Assembly (NCBI GenBank): GCA_033239125.1
Contig: BSWB01000002.1
Coordinates: 3,505,001 to 3,569,000 of the forward strand
DNA from: Fagopyrum homotropicum
Lineage: Eukaryota; Streptophyta; Magnoliopsida; Caryophyllales; Polygonaceae
Direction of reading: 5' to 3'
Length of the DNA stretch: 64,000 nt
The notes beneath the pieces are model-generated. The model did no database searches, was not told where the DNA came from, and worked only from the letters and a program-made list of their open reading frames with translations. The position numbers and the translations under genes are program-made. This document shows, piece by piece, positions 13,252 to 25,463 of the stretch (the stretch's first letter is position 1; each line of letters starts with the position of its first letter).

Positions 13252-13560
13252 CACTAGTACAAATCATAAGTCTCTAGGGACTTTTTTTGCATTACGCTAG
13301 GGAGTTTTTGAAGTCCCTTAAAACCTTTGGCCGAGAGTTTTTTCTCGGGAGTTTTTCTGCAAATCCTGAGAAACAATAATACTCCCGAGAGATATATCTC
13401 GGGACTTTTTTTAAAAACTCCCTAGAGATATCTCTAGGGACTTTTTTAAAAAAAGTCCCGAGATATATATCGTTTTTATAGAAATTCCGAGTGACGTCTA
13501 TAGGGGTTTTTTTAAAAACACCCGAGAGATATTTATACGAAATTTTTCCTAGGGTATTAT
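13252..13560. repeat. CACTA left subterminal repeat zone
   Basis: Repeated units of the kind CTCGGGACTTTTT and ACTCCCGAGAGATAT in both orientations, several of which form long hairpins (for example 13395-13470). In CACTA elements such arrays bind the element's own DNA-binding protein; that role is inferred here. Confidence 0.85.
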
Positions 13561-13853
13561 TTTATCGAAATGCCGTAACCTGTTTTTTATCACATATTTA
13601 CAATGTGTTATTTTCTGCCAACATTTAGAAATAAAAAAGTTCTCCACACTTATTGGTTGTTGCATGATTCAACTCCTCATACACTTATGATAACAATCAA
13701 ATGCACTATTTCGATTGTTCCAACATTCAATAACACATACACTCAAATATCGTCTCATTATATATGCTTAAAGTGTACAAAATATCTAAAATTTAGCAAC
13801 AATAGAGTCCTATATGTTTTTTTGACCTTCTAACTTCCTGGTTGGGTGAAATG

Positions 13854-16758
13854 CTAATGTTGTGTTTCCAAATAATGTAGCCATTCCTCTCGCAACTCAT
13901 CAATAAGTTCTTCGTTGTAGGTCTCAGGTGAACCTCGAAAGTACTACAATAAGTGCATTTAATGTTAATATACATATAATATAAAATAAAAATTTAACGT
14001 TTAACTAAAGTTAATATACTTACATTGATAGGAATGACGCTACATTGATGAACCATAATCTCCTTCATATACCGACATATGTAATAACCGGATTCCGCAA
14101 TGTCTTGTTGTTGAGGACACTTCATAATAAAAGCAAACAAATATGTTATATTAATGAAAAATTGTAAGATAAATGAATCAATGAAACCAACAAAACTCTT
14201 CAGACTTACCAAAATATTTACCCAACGTGTTTTTTTTCTATTGACTTTGCCTTTTTGTACCAAGAACATAGAAAGTGTGCTAAAAAGAAAAAATAAAAAT
14301 ATTAGAATATCAGAATATAACATATATATATATATATTAGTAAAATAACTGCGACTATTTATACAAGTAACTTACATCTCAAGCATAGATTTGAATTTCT
14401 TGTTTACATCCATCCTCAGTGGATCTAGCCAAAATATTATATTATCCATTGGCTTTATAACAGCTAGCATCCAATGGAGTCTACAAAATATAAGAAGAAA
14501 ATGAATCGTATGTTATGGTTCCGTCTTGAACACTTATGATAACAATATATCATGCAATATAAGAGTTGGACGAATTATCCAATATGCAATTTAATTCAAA
14601 AAACTAAACTAAACTTACCCTTCGTTATATGGTGCAAACCATATATGATTTTGTAGTTCAGCTTTGCACATAGAATCCACCATGTATCGTTGTTTGTTTT
14701 CATATGAATCCTTATATCCATCAGCCAAATAAATGGGGCAAAATAATGCATACTTGTTTGACTGATAACTTTCATACAAGTTCCTGTCATTGACGGTAAA
14801 CATCAATAATATAAGACATAGATGGTGAACCAAATAGATAGTATATGCTAACTTACTTCATGTAAACAGCAACATGAGTTGAATCTATTTCTTTCTTTTC
14901 TATCCACACACGGAGCTGCTCTTTGCCAACATGTAATTGTTGAGAAGAGTGAAAAATATCTTCCTTCATTCCAATCTTTATGAGAAAATTATTTCCTATA
15001 GAAGGAAAGCATGTACGATACTTTTCCATTGCACTTGTATATTTTGGATGTCGTTGTGGACATATAACCATGTGTGTTTCTGGAGTAGCATGTGACGCTC
15101 CATCCTTTGATTGTTTGATCACATCCTGAAGTAAATATATACTCAGTAAAATGTATATATGTGCACTCAAGTAATATGAAAATAGTTAATGTTAGTATTA
15201 CCGAATCAAAAATAACCATGGATTTTGGCCAAGCAACTAGAGTACCCGTTGCATCTAAAACTGAATTGACCTCTTTGGTTGGAAATGGGACAACCACATC
15301 AGGCATAAGTGGAACATCCACTTGAACTTTAATTCGATCTTCTCCTAGTGGGAGACAATGTAGGATTGCAATGGTGCCAGGTGTAGGCATAAATGCACGT
15401 CCTCTAGCCACTTTGACACTTAAATCAGGCCAAAACAAATCACAATGTTCTATTGCCTCCTGAAATTTATACAATAATAGTTAACAACATTCATTTTCAC
15501 TAGATTTAAATATTTACAAAAATATAGATTTCATACCTTAGGCATGGAACAACTTTCATTTCCAATGGCATTTGCAGGTTTTTCAATGCAAGGTGTCTTT
15601 GTCATGGAACAACTTCCATGTACACTCGAAGAGAACGTCATATGTATAGGTGGATCATGTCCTTGAATCTCTTTCCAACCTTTTTGGAAGAACTCTAGTT
15701 GTATCCTTAGTTTTTCCATTTCTTTATCGCGTTCAAGATTTTTTTGCTCCAGCAATTCTACTTTCTCTTGAAGCTCATTTATTCGCGAATCAGACATACC
15801 ACTAGAATATTTGCACCTTTTGTCCCCAAGGTACTTCACACCAACACCTGCTCCAAGACCCCTTATCCGACCAGGAGGGTCTTTACTGCCCAAAGCCAAA
15901 CATAAAATATCTTCTCTTCCATTTTGTGATATTTCTCCTTCTGAAACTCTTTCTTTCAATGAACCCTGTTTATAACAACATACTATTATAAAGATTCAAG
16001 TACAGGGTCGAATATAAATATGTATTGATTGATCAAGTATTTAACAACTTACAATGGTTCTAACAACTTCCATAACTTGTTCATCATGACCACCATTCAG
16101 AGTTTCCCTACCGGTCATCCACAAATCACATCGGGGTACAGAAGAAGTTGTAGGATCCAAGCCTTGTTCCTTGAGCTGAAGGAATATAATTATAAATGAT
16201 ATTTAAAACAATATATGAAACCACATTTTATCATCATGATTTTCAATACTTACCATTTCCTCCTCTATCCGAGCATAACTTTTTCGAGATCTTTTATATG
16301 GATATTTATTTTGTTTTGCAAACTCGCTGTTACGTTCACTAACTTCCTGTACAAGTCAAATAGACTTAATTCGTAAATTATAAGACTAAAGACAATTCTT
16401 ATTTTCTAAAGGAGACTATTACAAAAATAATGACTTCTTAAATAACTTAATAAGAGAATCCAGTTTCTATTTCACCTGAAACTCGCTTGTACACCGTTGG
16501 CGTACAAACTCAGCCCATGTGTCTTTATCAATGAACGGATACTCTACAGGAGGATCTGTACGCATTTGACTTTTGTCCTTTGACGTGTACAAATATTCAG
16601 TTGTGATAATATGTTTGAAGTCACTCCACTTCTTGGCGGCACTTCTAATAATGAATCCCCAATTGACCTTCCTCAACACCACAAGTGGTTTCTTAAGTGC
16701 CAATTTTAATCCACTTAGCTCGTGATACCCAACAATCAAGGTGTAGAGTGTAGACTTC
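13854..16758 (-). CDS. CACTA-borne Transposase_24 / Ulp1-like protease gene (11 exons, 5' end open)
   Basis: Exons: 16758-16476, 16346-16254, 16175-16053, 15965-15537, 15459-15202, 15125-14857, 14783-14619, 14480-14376, 14279-14210, 14119-14024, 13943-13854. Every junction is GT-AG and the frame holds over about 659 codons. In order it has a Transposase_24-like part (about 1-166; KKWSDFKHII, WAEFVRQRC, KRSRKSYARI), a coiled coil (about 228-260), a DUF8039-like part in exon 5 (KVARGRAFMPTPGTIAILH, WPKSMVI), and a C48/Ulp1-type protease fold. The protease has His542 (LHWML), Asp559 (FWLDPL) and the Gln-rich CPQQQ. The expected catalytic Cys is Ser608 (AESGYYICR), a TGC-to-TCC change. It ends with ELREEWLHYLETQH. 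No ATG exon was found; one lies further upstream or is lost. Such proteases are known passengers of plant DNA transposons. Confidence 0.8.
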
Positions 16759-17364
16759 CTATTAAAAAGCTCACAGAGAGTTACTATGAATAGACAAATT
16801 CACTTTCATCACTAACACAACAGGGAATCAGATCCAACTTTTTCATGTGCAAACAAAGGTATTGAGAAAAACCTTGCACCCTATTACTGGAAACCTTGTT
16901 AATAATGTGTTAGTGTGTTTAGTCATTCAATTCGCAAATTGGAGGATTAACCTGTGTAGAAGTATGACAGAGCTTTTCGATTTCGAGATTTTGCGGATAT
17001 GATTTTGGAACCAAAAATCAGACAACACGAATCCATACTGTGTTAGTGATGGAGGTTTAGATACTCAAAATTCTCAAGAGAAAGTAGTGTATAAATCCTT
17101 ACTAGAAATAATCGATGCTCAAAAGTAGACATCAAACTTGATTTATTATAGATCGAAGGCCTAAATCGAAGCATAGACTAACCTGGGGTGCAGACAACAC
17201 GAATCGATAATCAAAAGTATTGTTCAAGTTGATGTACTAGAAGGTGAATCAACCCATTCCAGCCTTCATCCATACTCAGCTCTCAACAATTTTTTAGGGG
17301 AGACGACAATGAGTATGATCGAGTTCCGCGAGGCAATTTGGGTAATTTAGGTTAGGTTTTGTCT

Positions 17365-17681
17365 CTAGGGTGTTTACGAAATAACTCCCGAGAGCGATGA
17401 TCCAATATTAAAGGTATTTATTTTTTTGGCGGAAGGTGCGCGCGCGGGGGCAAAAGCTAATTGACGTTTTCTCGGGTCTTTTTAAAATAAAATCCCGAGA
17501 GTTGTTAAATAATTCTAGTGAGTTAATCAAAAACTCCCGAGAGCTTAGCTTATTTTTTAAATAAATTAATTCATATCTCTTTTAAGGGAGTTTTTAATAT
17601 AAGTCCCGAGAGTTTTAAATTGTTACGGGATTTTTTTTAACACCCGAGAAAATTGTCCCTAGAGACTTAGAATTTGTACTA

Positions 17682-17684
<3 letters not shown>
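17365..17684. repeat. CACTA right subterminal repeat zone
   Basis: Repeats ACTCCCGAGAG and TCTCGGGTCTTTTT in both orientations up to the terminal inverted repeat. It mirrors the left zone. Confidence 0.85.
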
Positions 17685-17715
<31 letters not shown>

Positions 17716-18761
17716 TTTGGCTCCCATGTAAACAACTCTTATTATGTAAAATGGGAACAATTTTTATCCGTTAGATCGTTAAATAGATGGATGAGATTAG
17801 GCGATATTAAAGAAAAAAATCGTGTTATTAATGGAAGAAATATTCGTCGGACCTGACTCTATATATTTGGTGGTATAGTCACACATATTCGGTGTTTACA
17901 TGTTCACATGCTAAGTGCTGTTTACATATGATTCAGGATATATATATATATATATAAAGGGAATTTAAAGAACTACTATTACCATAAAGAACGAAAATCT
18001 CTAATAATGTGTTTGGATGGAGAATTTGCAAATTCTATGGGAGTATCCAAATGATGGAAATTTAAATGAAGGGAATTTAAATCATTTATCAATTTCTTTA
18101 TTTGGGTAACATTTAGTAGGAATGTTAAATGAGGGGAATTTAAACCATTTATCAATTCTCTTGCGAAGAATACTTCAAAAAGCGTCAATATAGATGGAAT
18201 TATAAGGGAGTATTTTGGGCTTTCCAAATCCCTTGATATTTCCCCATGGGATTCCAAAAAAATCAGGAATTTGATATTCAAATGGAAAAATTGACAAATG
18301 GAATTTTAAAAATCACTAATTTGAATTAGAATTCTGAGACTTGGGAGCTATCCAAACGCACTAAATGAGATGTTGAACTATAAGATGTTGAACTATAATA
18401 ATTATGTCTCACATTGAACAACGTCAATAATTCTATTATGGTAAGTAATTAATAAAAATATTAATCAACATAATAACATGGATTGTTGATTGATTAAATA
18501 GTAATGAAAACTCTCGTTATGAAAGTAAAATTTACTTACATTTCATGAACGTGTCATTATATTTTCATGTAATTATTGGACGAGTGTTCATACACGAGTA
18601 AAAATAATCGACTCGTGTACGAACATGCACATGTAAGTCCATGCACGAGTGTTTCTAATTGACTCGTATATTTTTAACACACTTATACTTTTTAATCGAT
18701 TCTTGTACGAGTGGTATACATGCAAGTATCGGATTGAAATAGAATAATAAAGAATATTATT
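17685..18761. other. (TA)n tract and MITE-like fragments
   Basis: An (AT)n tract (about 17683-17711) borders the CACTA. From about 18005 (gtgtttggatgg) to about 18362 (ctatccaaacgcac) there are imperfect inverted ends enclosing two similar blocks, as in a degraded MITE. The block at 17745-17935, with gggaacaatttttatccgtt, resembles a common plant repeat. No gene is seen. Confidence 0.4.
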
Positions 18762-18777
18762 TTGAAATGTGGTGTTT
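18762..18777. repeat. LINE target-site duplication, left copy
   Basis: ttgaaatgtggtgttt, identical over 16 bases to 25448-25463 at the other end of the LINE. Confidence 0.92.
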
Positions 18778-18816
18778 TTTTTTTTTTTTGATACATAGGT
18801 AAAAAACTTAGGAGAA

Positions 18817-21800
18817 TCAATTTCTAGAAACCGATTGTCCTAAAGCATCCTTTCGGATGAGGTCTTGAACATCTTCTGGAATTGCATCCACTTCCATCAT
18901 GCCATTGTGTCCGTGTGAAGCAATCTTGTCCGCAACCGTGTTGATCTCCCTAAAAACATGTTGTGCGGTGAAGCTACGGAAATCATACATAATAATGGTA
19001 ATATCGTTAATCATCATGTCGAGTTTCCATGGTGGCTTCCAATTTCGCTTAATCGAGTTGATGAGCGTAAGACTATCTCCTTCTATCTCGATGCATGTAA
19101 TTCCGCACTCCTTTGCCTTTTGAAGGCCAAATCTCAAAGCAAGTGCTTCTCCTTCCAAAACGGACTCAGCATTACACTTGCCGCATCCTACGGCCGTAGG
19201 AATCGCATGTTGATTCCGAATGATAAAACCATACGCGCAGTTGTTTGTTGAATTAAATGAAGCATCAAAATTGATTTTAAAGGAACCATCCTTTGGTCGT
19301 TGCCATTTAATGTTTTTCTTCTTCCTTCTTTGTGGTTTCGTTGATGTAGAAATCTTGTTTTGGTCGGAATTTGCTAGATCCCAACTAGCAATTTGGTTAA
19401 TAGCAGTGGTTTTGACGTTCGGTGGAAATTTTGTTTTGTTAAAAACGAATTGATTTCTGGCCATCCACATGTTCCACCAAATTACCACTACAAGTTTCAT
19501 ATCTTTATTCGAAATTGACTCCTTGAGTTCAAACAATGACTCAGTGATTCCTTGATTATCTATATCGATATTTTGTAAACTAGATTTTACATTTTGATTG
19601 TCGATAGTTGTTATCATGATTGGACATTGGAAGAAAAGATGCTTAGCACTTTCAGTATGGTGGTTACAGAACTCACAATTCATGACTATCGGGATTCTCT
19701 GTCTGTCAAGATTTTGTTTTGTAGGTAGGCCATTCATAGCGAACTTCCATAAAAAATTTCTAATTTTAGGCATAATGTCCATTTTCCAAATCCATGTTTT
19801 ATCCAAGGTAACACCAGTTTTCCGTTTTTGTATCAACTCCAAAGATGATTTCGTGGAATACCACCCCTCCTCATTTCCGGACCAATATAGACGGTCGCGG
19901 ATTTCAGTTTTGGGGAGGTTATAATTCTTAACTTTGTCTAATACGTTACTTGGCAAAATTGTTTTTAACTGATCTATTTTCTGTTGGTCCCATTCTTTAT
20001 TAGTAATGTACGCGGAAGTTAATTCTGCCAAGTTGACCCCACTCTGGTTTATCATGACGTGTTTAAGTGGTTTATCCAGCAACCACTTATCCGTCCAAAA
20101 TCTAACCGTATTTCCATCGCCTATTCTCCAGGCCAACCCATTATCAAATTCTTTATGTAATTTAAACAAGTTTTTCCATTGCCATGACACATTCTTTCCA
20201 CATTCGTAATTCCAGAGGCTCGTCCCTTTTAAGTATTTTTCTTCTACAGTTTTGACCCAAATGTTATCTGGTTCTGCCATTATTTTCCACAAGAGCTTCA
20301 TTTGTAGTGCTTTGTTCATGTCTTCTGCTTTTCTTATCCCTGTTCCACCTAGACATCGAGGTTTACAAATCTTATCCCAACTGATCAAAGGATGGTGGTT
20401 AAGTCCCTTATTCCAAAAGAAGTTTCTATTAATTTTGTCCAATTCATTATGTATACTTCCCGGTAACATAAACGCCTGCATTAAATAGCTTGGTTTTGCG
20501 TTAAGGTTAGCTTTTATTAACGTTATTCTTCCTTCTTGAGACAAAGATGATGCTTTCCATTTAGTCAGTTGTTGTTTAGTCTTAGTGATGACGGAATGAA
20601 ATATGTCTTTGTTGACACGTCCATTGATAATTGGGCATCCTAGGTATTGTTCTAGATTGGTAGAAATGTTGATTCCAAGGTGGCCTTGAATTCTTCTCCT
20701 ATTACTTTGATCTACATTGCTGGTAGTTTGAAACATGGATTTATGATAATTGATAATCTGGCCAGATATGTCACAAAAGTCCTTCAGCACCAACCGAACC
20801 ATTTCATTAGCTTGTGCTGAGGTTTTGGTAAAAATAATAATATCATCTGCGAAAGATAAAAACGGGATTCTAGTCCCATTTTTTTAAATAGGGAAGCCAA
20901 TAGCTTTGGGATTTTCATTTGATATTTTTTGTAAGTTTCTAGCTAACACCTCCGAACAAAGATTGAACAAAAGAGGAGATAGTGGATCGCCTTGTCTAAG
21001 TCCCCGTTGCGGAGTAAATATCTTAGTGGGTGAATCATTGATTAGTAACGAATATGAAACCGTTGAAATACACTCATGAATCCAATTCCGGAATTTTTCT
21101 CCAAATCCAAATTTGGCCATCACCGCTTTAAGGAATTCCCATTCAACTTTGTCATAGGCTTTCTCCATGTCCAATTTAATAGCCATATATCCTTCCTTTC
21201 CTTTTTTTGATTTGAAACCATGGAAGATTTCATGGGCAATGAGCACATTGTCGTGAATTGCTCTATTTTTAACGAAAGCACTTTGTAAAGGATGGATAAG
21301 TTTTGGGAGGATTAGACTCAGTCTTTTTGCTAAAATTTTCGAGATAATTTTATAAACCGTTGAAACTAAACTGATAGGTCTATAATGTGATGTTGTTGTT
21401 GGGTTATCAATCTTTGGTAGGAGTGTTATAAAAGTGTGATTAAGTTGTCTAAGAATTTTTCCGTTCCTGTAAAAACTCTTGACAGCTCTAGTGACTGATG
21501 GTCCTACGATATGCCAGTATTTTTGATAAAAACCTGCTGGCATCCCATCCGGGCCTGGCGATTTGTCAGCTCCTATATTGAATATAGCTTCCTTAATTTC
21601 ACTTGTAGAGAAAGGCATTTCCAATTTCAAATTCTCATCAGAGGTAATTTCTGGTAGGATCACCTGCAACTGGTTTAGTAGTTTATTGCTTTCAATTGGT
21701 TTGGATTGAAATCGAGTTTTGTAGTCATTTACAAATTCCTCATCAATGTCAGTATCTTTTGCTAGGATTTCTCCATTATTTTTAGTAATCGTTGTAATTA

Positions 21801-22941
21801 TCTTTTTATTTCTTCGGCCCGTTGCTTTTCTATGAAAAAATTTGGTGTTCTTATCACCAAATTGTAAATTTGTTGTCTTGGCTCGCTGTGTCCAATATTT
21901 ATGTTGGTATTCTATTAGACACTCTCTTTTTCTTGTCAATCTGTTAATCTTATTATTAATATCATGGTGAAATTGTGAGAAAATCACTTTTTGTAGTCGT
22001 TCTAGTTCGTCATCCACTTTGAGTAGTTGTTTGTTTATATTACCAAATTTTTCTCGACTCCATTGTTTTAATTTTTGTTTCAGTAGACTAGTCTTCTTGA
22101 CTAAATTAAATATTTCTGTACCTTGGTATTGGTTCCTCCATACTTGCTTCACAATGTTTTCGCAATCATGTCTTAGCATCCACATTGATTCGAATCTAAA
22201 CGGTTTGTTTTTTATGGTTGTTTGATTATTTTGTAAATTAATGGAAATCATACAATGATCGGAGTTTGTAAAAGCATGATTCCTGGTATGTAAACTGGGA
22301 TATTGTTGTATGATTTCCATGGAGGTCATCACTCTATCTAATTTTTCGTAAGTGTTATTATCTCCTTCTTTCTTTTTCTTCCAAGTGAAGTCATTACCTT
22401 TGGTTGTTAAGTTTGTTAGGAAGAATTAGTTAGTCAATTGCAAAAGTCTGTCGAATCTATTGTTCGCTATTGTAGCTCCTCCTTTTTTGTCCGATGGTTC
22501 CATCAAGTCATTATAGTCACCCATAACAATCATCGGTAATTGGATACTCTCCATAACATTGTGAAGTTCAATCCAAAACGGAAGTTTCAATTGCTCGTTC
22601 GGCGGTGCATATATGAAGACGATCATAGATTCAAATTGTGAATTAAAATTTGTATGTTTAACCAGTAGAAACCTCGGTGAGGCTTTAATAATTTCCACCT
22701 TTTCCCCTTTAATTTGGTATTCTTTCCAGAGTAGGCACAATCCCCCCGCAAATCCCATCGCTGGAATAAAAAATATTTTATCGAAACCTGCACTTTTCCA
22801 TACCCTTTCCTCGGGCTCGTCTTTCATTTTTGTCTCAGCTAGCATAATCATTTGAATATTCTCATTTTTACAAGTCAGATTTAAATTGGTCCAGAAATTC
22901 TTTTTCTTCATACCTCTACAGTTCCAAAAGGCGATCTTCAT
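18817..22941 (-). pseudogene. LINE ORF2: endonuclease - reverse transcriptase - zinc knuckle - RNase H
   Basis: One frame of about 1374 codons is broken only by TAA at 22428-22426 and TAA at 20886-20884. From the start come an APE-type endonuclease (KIAFWNCRGM, FIYAPPNE, GDYNDLM, LDRVM, SDHCMI) and a reverse transcriptase (KSPGPDGMPAGFY, KAYDKVEW, RGLRQGDPLSPL, catalytic FADDIIIF at about 20830-20855). A zf-RVT motif follows (CEFCNHHTESAKHLFFQC, near 19.65 kb), then RNase H with all four acids in place (NFDAS, LEGEALAL, EGDSL, VADKIA). Both stops read as simple point changes because motifs continue in the same frame on each side. RNase H is present only in some plant L1 lineages. Confidence 0.93.
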
Positions 22942-25437
22942 CAAGGAACCAATAATTGTAATTGGGTGTTCAATTCCTTTGTTCCGAACGAAAATTCCAG
23001 TTTATAGTTTTTTCCACCTTGAGTATCCAGATTATTCAAGTAATCATTTCCACAAGCGTTTCGGTTATGGCTTCGTTGGCTAAAAACCAAAACATATGAC
23101 CGAGTATCCTTAGCGTGTTTGATGAAAGTCTTAAAAGAAACTCTTTTATTGGTCATTTTATTTTTGTGTGAGAAGAATCTCAAGTAATTGACTTTGACAA
23201 TCCTTAGTTGCATCATACACTTTGTACAAACTTTAGTATAATTTGTGGTATTAAATAATTTCTCATGACATACACATCCAAACGAGTCATAAACACAACT
23301 TTTAGCTGAGCTAGAGTGGTTTATAGCCATCAATTGCTCATAACACATTACAGAAAATTCCCTATAATTCAGGGTAGTCTTTCCGATAGAGTTTTCCCGA
23401 CCTAGGAGGAATCCACACCGTTTTGTTCTACTATTGATTTGATTGAACTTTTTCTTTGAATTCGTCAACTGTGTATTCACTGCCTCTTCACTTGTTCTAA
23501 TATTTGCAGTCCAGCCAATTATTCTGTTTACTGTAATAATAGACTCCGACGACGTTTTTAGTCGAGTGTGACATTGTTCACAGGATTTCGCATCCGACTC
23601 ATACCAAGCTTCTGTTGTTCTTATTACTTCACTGTTACTGACTCTTAGTGAACATGCATTTATTCTTATCCTATAAAGGGACTCATATTTTAATTTGAAC
23701 AACAAGAGTACACAAACCTTTATACTCTTGTTGATGACAACCTTATTTGATTCCAGGAATCCTATAGCTTTGGTCCAGAGTCTATGCATTTTATGATTCA
23801 CCAAAATCTGTTCAATTAAACAAAGACACACAGTGACAGTTGCGCAAATGATGCCAAATAGTATAGATTTTCTTAACAGATTTTGAGATTTACTGGTTCG
23901 TCCTCCTTTCGCCTGGTTTCCTTGTTTTTTGTATCCTGCACTGAAATTTTTTAAACACACAACAATATGTGGAAGATACTCGTTAATTATACTGTGATCA
24001 AATAGTAGACTGGCAGAAAATGGATCCCTGCATCTCAACCACAATCTCAATTCAAAACAGCCACGCCGGGATTTTATGCACTTTAATACTAAGCAATAGC
24101 ATCCCATGAGATATCCAACCATATTCTAAATGCACAAATGAATAAGTCAAGGACAACAAAAATTTCATCGTAGTTATAAAAATTCTATTTTTGGCAATTG
24201 TTATATGTTTACCATCACAAATCCATAACACACCCACCAAAAAACTGATGGTAAAATCTTCAGACTCATTTTTTCCAAGGAATTTACCTTTGTTCTTGTT
24301 GTTGCTATTTCTTATTTGTTGTTGTTCGATCATTTCCTTCCCATCATTATTCTTATGGGACATATTTTTGTAAGATTCACATAAAGGGTTCACAAAGAAC
24401 GAGAAATTGTTCCTCATCAATTTAGATGTGATTATGCCTGAATCATTTACATGAGTTAAAAGAGCATAGTTCATAAATTTCAAAATGAAGGGTGCAAGAC
24501 AATTAGTCCAAAATTGAGTCCAAATGATAAACATGTCAATGAGCAAACTTAAATCAGAAAGATGAATAGGCATTCCATGAATTTGTAATCTAAAAGGTTT
24601 AGTGACCAAGAGATTAATAGATTCATTCTTGTTGCAGCAATTCCTATTTTCTAAATCCCAATTAATGAGTTCATTCTTGATGCAGCAATGCATATTTTCT
24701 AAATCCTCATTCAGATGCAGGGAAGGCATAAAATACCTACACTCTGAGACTTTTAGAGGCACCGTTCTATTGTTACTCTTTAGGGATTCAAACGATACTC
24801 CTGGACTAAAGCACGGCAGGGTCTTCGCCCCATCCATCACTTGAGATTCATCGCTCAGACTCGTCTCGCGTTGTTGTCTCACTACGCTTTGGAGGTAAGT
24901 TAGGCTTCTATTATTAGACTGCCATGGTTCGAAAGGAAGAGGATCCAGATAAAGCACTAAAAATTTCTGGCCAAAGAACCACGGCCCTGCTTCAACGTAG
25001 CTCCAAAGTGCTGAAACCAAGTCTTCCAGGAAACGCTTCATCAGGAAAGCCAAACAATGTTGCGACGAAACCCTAGGAAACGTCACAAAACTTCCCTTTC
25101 TTCCTCGCCGCCGCCTGAAGAGGGCTTCACATGGCTTTTTCCATCTCTTTCTTTTGGAATAGAAGAATCGAAGTGGCTGTGGGCATAAAGACCAATGCCA
25201 GAGAATGTGTGTTTGCTCCCCATGGATGAGAAATTGGAGATTAAAAATTGTGATGAAAAGGCATTCACATGGATGAAGAAGATTGTAGAGGGATTCGGAA
25301 GTTCTCCCTGAACAGAGAAGCCAGAAAATCGATTTTTGGTGTTTAGGGTTTCTTTGGTTCAGCGGCAGCTCTGGAAGAAATTTTCGCGCGTGTATAGGCG
25401 CGTTCTTCAGAGGGGAGTAGGGTTTTTCAGTTTTCAT
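22941..25437 (-). pseudogene. LINE ORF1 region (gag-like), frame broken
   Basis: Two overlapping open frames, 25437-24052 and 24122-22941, lie in different phases and together cover the place of ORF1. The first contains VEAGPWFFGQKFLVLYLDPL and FRLQIHGMPI, which recall the DUF4283 gag domain of plant LINEs. The second is basic, with several scattered Cys, and I do not recognise it. The change of frame near 24.05-24.12 kb is most simply an indel. The first 150-400 bases may be leader rather than coding. The second frame ends TGATG, so its stop overlaps the ORF2 start. Confidence 0.6.
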
Positions 25438-25447
25438 TTTTTAAACA

Positions 25448-25463
25448 TTGAAATGTGGTGTTT
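25448..25463. repeat. LINE target-site duplication, right copy
   Basis: Identical 16 bases to 18762-18777. Confidence 0.92.

Larger units (their letters stand above)
13252..17684 (-). mobile_element. Complete CACTA (En/Spm) transposon
   Basis: The ends are 30-bp inverted repeats (13252-13281 and 17655-17684) starting CACTAGTACAAAT and matching at 28 of 30 positions. They are flanked by a 3-bp target duplication, ata (13249-13251 and 17685-17687). Subterminal zones of about 300 bp are packed with direct and inverted copies of CTCGGGA/TCCCGAG, as in CACTA elements. The element is 4433 bp. It carries one spliced gene on the minus strand but shows no TnpD-type (Transposase_21) catalytic transposase, so it is probably moved by a related element elsewhere. 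Confidence 0.95.
18778..25447 (-). mobile_element. Full-length LINE (plant L1 type with RNase H)
   Basis: The element runs on the minus strand between perfect 16-bp target duplications. The 3' end is a pure A-run (T on the plus strand, to 18789). It holds an ORF1 region (25437-22941) and a long ORF2 (22941-18817). Length, about 6.67 kb, is normal for a full plant LINE. The perfect duplication points to recent insertion, yet ORF2 has two nonsense codons and ORF1 changes frame, so this copy should not move by itself. Confidence 0.95.

Noticed and set aside
23000..24122. A stand-alone basic Cys-containing protein
   Set aside because: It lies wholly within the LINE at the place of ORF1 and ends at the ORF2 start, so it is part of the element.
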